In this document: one piece after another, positions 1 through 4,835 of the stretch
Numbering within the stretch: the stretch's first letter is position 1
Layout: each line of letters begins with the position of its first letter
Origin: an uncultured Eubacteriales bacterium
Lineage (GTDB): Bacteria; Bacillota; Clostridia; Peptostreptococcales; Anaerovoracaceae
Direction of reading: 5' to 3'
DNA length: 5,731 bases
NCBI GenBank assembly: GCA_902796875.1
Contig: CADBQT010000032.1
Coordinates: 1-5,731, forward strand
Notes under the pieces: generated by a model
Databases searched by the model: none
What the model was told of the DNA's origin: nothing
Seen by the model: the letters and a program-made list of their open reading frames with translations, nothing else
Position numbers and translations under genes: made by a program

Positions 1-65
1 CCCTGCTCATCCTGGCGTCCGGCGGAGCGGTCACAGCTCTGGCCCGGCGCCGCAGACGGAACTGA
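1..65 (+). CDS. C-terminal end of an unidentified protein with a membrane-anchor-like tail (5' partial)
   Basis: Only the last 20 codons are in the window, read in the third frame from position 3 to the TGA at 63-65. The visible peptide is LLILASGGAVTALARRRRRN: a hydrophobic, small-residue stretch of about 14 residues followed directly by five Arg and an Asn. This is the shape of a C-terminal membrane anchor with a positive-inside tail, as at the end of sortase-processed cell-wall proteins of Gram-positive bacteria, where an LPxTG-like motif precedes the hydrophobic segment. That motif would lie upstream of the window, so sortase processing is inference. It could equally be the last transmembrane helix of an ordinary membrane protein. 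The two other frames also run through this stretch, so the frame choice rests on the membrane-like composition. No terminator is visible between this stop and the next promoter. Confidence 0.45.
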   Translation, partial: LLILASGGAVTALARRRRRN

Positions 66-95
66 ATCGTGGAGAAGGGAACACGGTGAGGGAGC

Positions 96-109
96 GGAAA
101 ACGTTTGCA
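96..109 (+). promoter_or_regulatory. Operator-like palindrome (LacI-family / cre-like) overlapping the -35 box
   Basis: The 14-mer GGAAAACGTTTGCA contains a perfect 8-bp palindrome AAACGTTT (99-106) with the central CG typical of LacI/GalR-family operators. Against the catabolite-responsive element consensus TGWAANCGNTNWCA (CcpA) it matches at 12 of 14 positions; the mismatches are the first T and the W near the end. It overlaps the first bases of the -35 box, so a bound repressor would block RNA polymerase. The identity of any regulator is inference, and short sites like this also occur by chance. Confidence 0.35.
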
Positions 110-133
110 AAGACGTAGCGCCGATGGTAAAAT
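105..133 (+). promoter_or_regulatory. Sigma-A type promoter of the EF-G-like gene
   Basis: A -35 box TTGCAA (105-110) is separated by exactly 17 bp from a -10 box TAAAAT (128-133). A TG dinucleotide at 125-126, one base upstream of the -10 box, makes it an extended -10 promoter. Five of six bases match consensus in each box. Transcription would start near 140, giving a leader of about 35 nt before the ATG at 175. It lies in the only long gap upstream of the EF-G-like gene, which supports a real promoter. Confidence 0.8.
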
Positions 134-140
134 AACTGTG

Positions 141-156
141 TTTTCAATTTTTCAAT
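141..156 (+). repeat. Tandem 8-bp repeat in the leader of the EF-G-like gene
   Basis: Two perfect head-to-tail copies of TTTTCAAT (141-148 and 149-156) lie just downstream of the predicted transcription start and end four bases before the Shine-Dalgarno AGGAGGT (160-166). The stretch is much richer in A and T than the surrounding DNA and should keep the ribosome binding site unstructured. A regulatory role is possible but not shown by the sequence. Confidence 0.5.
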
Positions 157-174
157 ATCAGGAGGTCTTATTCT

Positions 175-2118
175 ATGAAAGGCTATACAGGCGAAAACAT
201 TCGCAACATCGCATTGGTCGGCCATGGCGGCTGCGGCAAAACCACGTTTCTGGAAGCTGCGCTGCTGGTGACCGGAGTGGTCAGCCGGCTGGGCCGTGTC
301 GAGGACGGACAGACCGTGTCCGACTACGACAAGATGGAGATCGAGAAGGGATATTCCATCAATCAGACCGTCGTTCCCGTAGAGTACAACAAGGTCAAGC
401 TGAACTTTGTAGATACGCCGGGATCCTTTGACTTTGTCGGTGAGGTCAATTCCGCTCTGCGCGCTGTGGAAGCGGCAGCGATCCTTGTGGATGCATCCTC
501 CGGGATCCAGGTCGGTACGGAAAAGGCCTGGGAATCCTGCAAGAAGTTCGGCGTTCCCCGGTTCTTCCTCATCAATAAGACGGATAAGGAAAACGTCAAC
601 GTAGATGAGACCATTCAGGCCCTGAAGGATAAATTCGGCACCTCCGTCGTCACCCTGGACGACAGAGAATCCATGGAAGAGGAGATCGCCGGTACCGACG
701 AGGAACTCATGGAATACTACTTCGAGAACATGTCCCTCACCGACGAGATGTTCGCCAAGGGACTTTCCAAGGGCATCGGACAGGGAGACATCGTCCCCGT
801 ATTCGACTGCTCGGCCATGACCGGCGACGGCGTGGAAGCGGTGCTCCAGCAGTTCATCGATTTCGTCCCCAAGGCGGCGGATCACGAGCCCTATCCGGCA
901 GTGAACGGCAGCGGCGAAGAGATCACCGTGGCCGTGGATCCCGCAGGCAAGCCGGCGGTATTCATCTTCAAGACCCTGGCGGATTCCTTCCTGGGTAAGA
1001 TCTCCCTGGCCAAGGTGATCAGCGGGACCATCAAATCCGGACAGTCTCTCTACAACGCCAGCTCCGAAAAGGATGAGAAACTGGGATCCCTGTTCTTCGT
1101 CCGGGGCAAGAACCAGGAAGATGCGGCGGAAGTGGTGGCCGGAGACATCGTGGCCATCGGTAAGCTGCAGAACACCAGGACCGGAGACACCCTCTGCGAG
1201 AAGGCCAACATCATCAGCTTCCCCAAGGTGGAGTTCCCGTCCCCGACCCTGTATCAGGCGGTGGAACCGGCCAAGCAGGGAGACGACGAGAAGATGGGTT
1301 CCGGCCTGAAGAGGCTCATGGAAGAAGACCCGTCCTTCGTCCTGGAAAACAACATCGAAACACACCAGACCCTCATCGGCGGGCAGGGTGAGATCCAGCT
1401 GAACATCATGAAGGATAAGCTGAAGGATAAGTTCGGCGTGGACGTGAACACCGTTCCCCAGAAGATCGCCTATCGTGAGACCATCAAAGGCAACTCCGAT
1501 GTTCAGGGTAAGCACAAGAAGCAGACCGGTGGAGCAGGACAGTACGGTGACGTATGGATCCGGTTCTCGCCCTCTCAGGAAGAGTTCGAGTTCGGCGAGG
1601 AACTGTTCGGCGGTTCCGTCCCCAAGAACTACGTTCCGGCCGTGGAAAAGGGCCTGAAGGAATGTATGGAGAAGGGCCCCCTGGCCGGCTGCAAAGTCCA
1701 GAATGTCAAGGCCATCCTCTACGATGGTTCCTACCACGAAGTAGACTCCAACGAAATGGCCTTTAAGATCGCGGCTTCTCTGGCGTTCAAGAAGGGTATC
1801 GCCGAGGCGAAGCCCTGTCTGCTGGAGCCCATCATGAAGCTGGAGATCCTGGTTCCCGATGACTTCGTCGGCGCCGTCATGGGCGATCTGCCCACGAGAA
1901 GAGGCGCGGTGCTGGGCATGGAGCCTGTTGCCGGTGGCGGTCAGAAGCTGATGGCGGAAGCACCTCAGGCGGAGCTTCTGGACTATGCCATCGCCCTTCG
2001 GACCATGACTCAGGCGAGAGGAAGCTTCGTCATGAACTTCGAGCGTTATGAAGAAGTTCCGTCGAACATCTCCCAGAAGATCATCGAGGACTATAAAGCA
2101 GAGCAGGAGAACAAATAA
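175..2118 (+). CDS. fusA: Elongation factor G-like translational GTPase (EF-G2 / FusA2-type paralogue)
   Basis: This 647-residue cytoplasmic GTPase has the five-domain EF-G layout; EF-G drives tRNA-mRNA translocation on the ribosome. Visible GTPase motifs are the P-loop GHGGCGKTT (16-24), a switch I remnant EKGYSI (57-62, usually RGITI), DTPGS (80-84), NKTD (134-137) and CSAM (212-215). Domain II spans about 259-341 and domain III about 355-430. Domain IV begins near 431, includes GKHKKQTGGAGQYGDV (445-460) and the tip loop GSYHEVDSNEMAFK (518-531), and domain V runs from about 549 (VMGDLPTRRG, 568-577). It is shorter than canonical EF-G (about 690-700) because only about 75 residues separate NKTD from the SA motif, so the G' subdomain is reduced. 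The switch II His after DTPG is Ser84. These traits and the absence of rpsL, rpsG and tuf neighbours point to the EF-G-like paralogue family rather than the housekeeping str-operon copy; whether it drives translocation here is unknown. The start is fixed by AGGAGGT at 160-166, 8 nt before ATG. Confidence 0.93.
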   Translation: MKGYTGENIRNIALVGHGGCGKTTFLEAALLVTGVVSRLGRVEDGQTVSDYDKMEIEKGYSINQTVVPVEYNKVKLNFVDTPGSFDFVGEVNSALRAVEAAAILVDASSGIQVGTEKAWESCKKFGVPRFFLINKTDKENVNVDETIQALKDKFGTSVVTLDDRESMEEEIAGTDEELMEYYFENMSLTDEMFAKGLSKGIGQGDIVPVFDCSAMTGDGVEAVLQQFIDFVPKAADHEPYPAVNGSGEEITVAVDPAGKPAVFIFKTLADSFLGKISLAKVISGTIKSGQSLYNASSEKDEKLGSLFFVRGKNQEDAAEVVAGDIVAIGKLQNTRTGDTLCEKANIISFPKVEFPSPTLYQAVEPAKQGDDEKMGSGLKRLMEEDPSFVLENNIETHQTLIGGQGEIQLNIMKDKLKDKFGVDVNTVPQKIAYRETIKGNSDVQGKHKKQTGGAGQYGDVWIRFSPSQEEFEFGEELFGGSVPKNYVPAVEKGLKECMEKGPLAGCKVQNVKAILYDGSYHEVDSNEMAFKIAASLAFKKGIAEAKPCLLEPIMKLEILVPDDFVGAVMGDLPTRRGAVLGMEPVAGGGQKLMAEAPQAELLDYAIALRTMTQARGSFVMNFERYEEVPSNISQKIIEDYKAEQENK

Positions 2119-2156
2119 CCTCTCTGGGAAGGCCTGATGAACAGAGCTTAAAAAAT

Positions 2157-2189
2157 ACGGCCGGGCGAAATGGATCGCCCGGCCGTTTT
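2157..2189 (+). terminator. Perfect 12-bp GC-rich hairpin after the EF-G-like gene: terminator or attenuator
   Basis: Arms 2157-2168 (ACGGCCGGGCGA) and 2175-2186 (TCGCCCGGCCGT) pair without mismatch around the 6-nt loop AATGGA. On the + strand only a short T run (2186-2189) follows, so it would be a modest intrinsic terminator. On the - strand the stem is followed by A and then six T (complement of 2150-2155), a better tract, so the element is formally bidirectional, although no - strand gene is supported. It sits 38 nt after the EF-G-like stop and ends immediately before the ribosome binding site of prmA. Confidence 0.75.
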
Positions 2190-2195
2190 AGGAGG
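2190..2195 (+). promoter_or_regulatory. Ribosome binding site that fixes the prmA start
   Basis: AGGAGG is followed by four bases (AACC) and ATG at 2200. The spacing is slightly short but the core is perfect. An in-frame ATG at 2170 lies inside the hairpin loop, has no Shine-Dalgarno and would add ten residues (MDRPAVLGGT) that do not look like the PrmA N terminus, whereas MRYIELKI does. The site begins directly after the short T run of the hairpin. Confidence 0.8.
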
Positions 2196-2199
2196 AACC

Positions 2200-3195
2200 A
2201 TGCGGTACATCGAACTGAAGATCCACGCCTCCAGACAGGGGGTGGAAGCGGTCACGGAGCTTCTGATGCGAAACGGGATCACCGGCATCTCCGTGGAGGA
2301 CCCGGCGGATCTGGAGGACATCCTGAACAAGAAAAACGAATACTCCTGGGACTACATCGACGAAGAGGTCCGGGACCGGCCGGAGTTCGAGCCGGTGGTC
2401 CGGGCATGGATCGAGGATTCCGAGGAAGGCCGGCAGCTGCTCCAGTCCCTGAAGCTGCAGATCATGAATCTGAAGAGTCTGGAGATGGAGGGGCGTTTCG
2501 GCTGGGACGTGGACTTCGGCCGTCTCTATGCGGAAGCGGACACGGTGGATGACGGAGACTGGAAGGACGAGTGGAAGAAGCACTTTCGTCCAATTAAGAT
2601 CACCGATCGTCTGGTGGTCAAACCCACCTGGGAGGACTACTCTCCCGCTCCGGGAGAACAGGTCATCGAGATCGATCCCGGGATGGCCTTCGGGACGGGA
2701 AGCCATGAGACCACCCGCCTTTGCATCGAGTTGATGGAAAAATATGGGAAACCTGGCGCGATCATGCTGGATGTGGGCTGCGGTTCGGGGATCCTGGCCA
2801 TCGGCGGAGGACTTCTGGGCTTCGGGCGGGTCCTTGGCATCGAGATCGACCCGGACGCCGTGAAGGCGGCGGAAGAAAACACGGTCCGAAACGGTCTGGA
2901 AAACACCGTAGAGATCCGTCAGGGAAATCTGGCGGACGGGGTCGACGAGACCTTCGATCTGGTGGTGGCCAACCTGATGGCGGACCTGGTGATCCGCCTG
3001 GCCGAGGACTGCATCCACCGGGTAAAGGATGGGGGAGTATTCATTTCCTCCGGGATCCTTCTGGAAAAGAAGGATCAGGTCAGGGCTGCCGTGGAGGCGG
3101 CAGGATTCACCATCCTCGAGATCGCCGAAGAAGGAGAGTGGTGCGCCATCGCCGCGCAAAAGCCCGAATCTGACAGGGAGGAGGAAGTCTCATGA
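2200..3195 (+). CDS. prmA: Ribosomal protein L11 methyltransferase PrmA
   Basis: PrmA uses S-adenosylmethionine to trimethylate amino groups of ribosomal protein L11 in the cytoplasm. The 331-residue product has an N-terminal L11-recognition domain (about 1-95, starting MRYIELKIH), a linker with the family signature WKDEWKKHFRP (121-131), and a Rossmann-type methyltransferase domain. The catalytic domain shows IDPGMAFGTGSHETT (158-172), motif I LDVGCGSGILAI (190-201), an acidic residue after motif II (GIEIDPDA, 213-220) and the NLMADL motif (258-263), the place of the usual N-[LI]-x-A. It is somewhat longer than E. coli PrmA (293 residues), mostly through the N-terminal part and linker and an acidic C-terminal tail. 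It overlaps rsmE by 4 bp (ATGA), so translation is coupled. I see no convincing promoter between the upstream hairpin and the start; expression probably depends on read-through of that hairpin or a promoter I cannot recognise. Confidence 0.95.
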   Translation: MRYIELKIHASRQGVEAVTELLMRNGITGISVEDPADLEDILNKKNEYSWDYIDEEVRDRPEFEPVVRAWIEDSEEGRQLLQSLKLQIMNLKSLEMEGRFGWDVDFGRLYAEADTVDDGDWKDEWKKHFRPIKITDRLVVKPTWEDYSPAPGEQVIEIDPGMAFGTGSHETTRLCIELMEKYGKPGAIMLDVGCGSGILAIGGGLLGFGRVLGIEIDPDAVKAAEENTVRNGLENTVEIRQGNLADGVDETFDLVVANLMADLVIRLAEDCIHRVKDGGVFISSGILLEKKDQVRAAVEAAGFTILEIAEEGEWCAIAAQKPESDREEEVS

Positions 3196-3923
3196 GCCGT
3201 TTCTTTGTTTCTCCCGATGCGGTAGGCGCCAAAACCATACAGATCGATGATCCTCAGGATCTTCGCCACATGAAGAAAGCCCTTCGGATGAAGGTGGGGG
3301 ACGAGGTGGACGTTTCCGATTCGGAGCGGTGGGAGTACCGGGCCAGGATCGACGAACTGGAGGATGACGCTGCCGTTTTGACCATCCTGGACAAGCAGGC
3401 CTTTGCACGGGAGCCGTCCACGAAGATCACCCTGTTTCAGGGGATCCCCAAGCAGGGCAAGATGGAGACCATCGTGCAGAAATGCGTGGAACTTGGGGTC
3501 ACCCGCATCGTTCCCGTCTTCATGGACCGGACGGTGGTGGTGGACCGGGGCAAGATGGACAAAAAGACGGCCCGCTGGCAGAAGGTGGCGGAGGAAGCCG
3601 CCAAACAGTGCCGCCGGGGGGTCATCCCTCAGGTGGATCTGCCCGTGAACATGGATCGAGTTGGGGAGCATCTGGGCGAGTATGATCTGGTGCTTCTGCC
3701 CTACGAAAATGAAGAGAACATCACCATCCGGGACGTGCTCCGGGATGCTCCCGAAGGAGACATCGCCCTCCTCATCGGCCCGGAAGGGGGATTCAGCGAG
3801 GAAGAAGTGGAGATGGTGACCGAAGCAGGTGGCCGGCGGGTGAGCCTGGGCAGGACCATCCTCCGCACGGAGACGGCCGGCCCTGCGGCTCTGGCCATGA
3901 TCCTGTACGAAAGGGAACTGTAG
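3192..3923 (+). CDS. rsmE: 16S rRNA (uracil1498-N3)-methyltransferase RsmE
   Basis: RsmE makes m3U1498 in the decoding region of 16S rRNA, using S-adenosylmethionine. The 243-residue protein has the usual length and layout: an N-terminal PUA-like RNA-binding domain (about 1-72, starting MSRFFV) and a C-terminal SPOUT domain with a trefoil knot. Recognisable motifs are GIPKQGKMETIVQKCVELGV (84-103), RWQKVAEEAAKQCRR (128-142), LLIGPEGGFSEEE (193-205) and the knot motif SLGRTILRTETA (218-229), the last two forming the cofactor pocket. A GGAGG-type site (within 3176-3184) lies 7 nt before ATG, inside the end of prmA, and the ATGA overlap indicates coupled translation. Placement directly after prmA is the common Firmicute order and supports the call. 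No key residue appears missing. Confidence 0.95.
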   Translation: MSRFFVSPDAVGAKTIQIDDPQDLRHMKKALRMKVGDEVDVSDSERWEYRARIDELEDDAAVLTILDKQAFAREPSTKITLFQGIPKQGKMETIVQKCVELGVTRIVPVFMDRTVVVDRGKMDKKTARWQKVAEEAAKQCRRGVIPQVDLPVNMDRVGEHLGEYDLVLLPYENEENITIRDVLRDAPEGDIALLIGPEGGFSEEEVEMVTEAGGRRVSLGRTILRTETAGPAALAMILYEREL

Positions 3924-4835
3924 ATGAAGATCGTATTTGCCGACTCCCGGATCATCGATCGGGGAGATATGGACTGGAGCGGCCTGACCGCTCTGGGAGA
4001 ATTCAAAAACTATCGGGAGACTTCCCGGGAGGATGCCCCGGAGCATCTTGCCGGAAGCGAGGCCATCCTGGTGGACAGCTTCCCCATGGACGGGGAGATG
4101 ATGGATCTCTGCCCGGATCTGAAGTTTATCGGCGTCGCCGCCACCGGGTACAACCACATCGATCTGGACGCCGCAAAGGCAAGGGGGATCGCGGTGGCCA
4201 ATGTGCCCGCCTATTCCACGGAAGCGGTGGCCCAGCACGCGGTGGCTTTGCTGCTCACGCTGGCGGGACGGATCGACGAGTATGACCGCCAGGTCCACCG
4301 GGGCCTTTGGAATAAGGAGGCGGGAGAAGCCTACGAGCCTCTGCCCATCACCCTTCTCGCCGGGAGATCCATGGGGATCATCGGCTGGGGAAACATCGGC
4401 CGCCGGGTGGGAGAGATCGCCCGTGCCCTGGGCATGGAGGTCCGCCGGTGGCGGGAAGATCCCGAAGGGGTCAGAAACGCCGACGTGATCAGTCTCCACT
4501 GCCCTCTGACCGAGGAGAATCGGGGGATGATCGACGAGGAGTTCATCGCCTCCATGAAGGATGGCGCCATCCTGATCAACACCGCCCGGGGCGCGCTGGT
4601 GGACGAGGACGCTCTGGCCAGAGCACTGGAAAGCGGGAAACTGGCCGGCGCCGGCCTGGACGTGATGGCCGAGGAGCCGCCGGCATCCGATTCGCCCCTG
4701 CTTGCCACCCCCCGGTGCATCCTCACGCCCCACATCGCCTTTACGCCGGAGGAGATCCGCCAGCGGGTGGTGAATGTCTGCGGAGAGAACCTGAAAGCCT
4801 TTCTGGAAGGGAAGGAGCTGAACCGAATCCTATGA
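3924..4835 (+). CDS. D-2-hydroxyacid dehydrogenase (glycerate / hydroxypyruvate reductase-like) with a shortened nucleotide-binding fold
   Basis: This family reversibly reduces 2-keto acids to D-2-hydroxy acids with NAD(P)H. The 303-residue protein has the substrate-domain signature VAATGYNHIDLDAAKARGI (71-89), the family region NVPAYSTEAVAQHAVALLL (93-111), the nucleotide-binding GWGNIG (154-159) and all three catalytic residues: Arg222 (NTARGALVDE), Glu251 (DVMAEEPP) and His270 (LTPHIAF). The exact substrate cannot be read from sequence; glycerate/hydroxypyruvate is the best guess. Two oddities stand out. The segment from the end of the second beta strand (MEVRRW, 171-176) to NADVISLHCPL (185-195) is only 8 residues, about 14 shorter than usual, and the position of the NAD-binding Asp holds Arg177. 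The ATG directly abuts the rsmE stop (TAGATG), with a weak AAGGGA site at 3911-3916, and the 3' end overlaps mtaB by 4 bp. It interrupts the usual rsmE-mtaB pair. Confidence 0.88.
   Translation: MKIVFADSRIIDRGDMDWSGLTALGEFKNYRETSREDAPEHLAGSEAILVDSFPMDGEMMDLCPDLKFIGVAATGYNHIDLDAAKARGIAVANVPAYSTEAVAQHAVALLLTLAGRIDEYDRQVHRGLWNKEAGEAYEPLPITLLAGRSMGIIGWGNIGRRVGEIARALGMEVRRWREDPEGVRNADVISLHCPLTEENRGMIDEEFIASMKDGAILINTARGALVDEDALARALESGKLAGAGLDVMAEEPPASDSPLLATPRCILTPHIAFTPEEIRQRVVNVCGENLKAFLEGKELNRIL

Noticed and set aside
86..118. A ten-codon GTG-started mini-frame (MRERKTFAKT) with an AAGGGA site, as a leader peptide
   Set aside because: It overlaps the -35 box and lies upstream of the predicted transcription start, so it is not in the leader of the EF-G-like transcript.
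31..1737. A 568-codon open frame on the minus strand opposite the EF-G-like gene
   Set aside because: It mirrors the codon bias of a clear GTPase gene in GC-rich DNA. The predicted protein has no recognisable domain, and there is no promoter or ribosome binding site in the right place.
2092..2097. TATAAA near the end of the EF-G-like gene as a -10 box for the prmA operon
   Set aside because: No -35-like hexamer lies 16-18 bp upstream, and the hairpin would stand between this start and prmA.
2170..2199. In-frame upstream ATG for prmA
   Set aside because: It lies inside the hairpin loop, has no Shine-Dalgarno and adds residues not like the PrmA N terminus; ATG at 2200 follows AGGAGG.
2188..3159. 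A 323-codon minus-strand open frame opposite prmA
   Set aside because: It is a shadow of a confidently identified gene; the His/Leu/Asp-rich product resembles no family.
3249..3261. Palindrome GATCCTCAGGATC in rsmE
   Set aside because: It is inside conserved coding sequence and is explained by Asp-Pro-Gln-Asp codons; the arms are short and nothing repeats it nearby.
3075..4733. A 552-codon minus-strand open frame opposite rsmE and the dehydrogenase
   Set aside because: It runs across three real genes in one antisense frame because GC-rich codons rarely give stops there; the product is Pro/His/Gly-rich without motifs.
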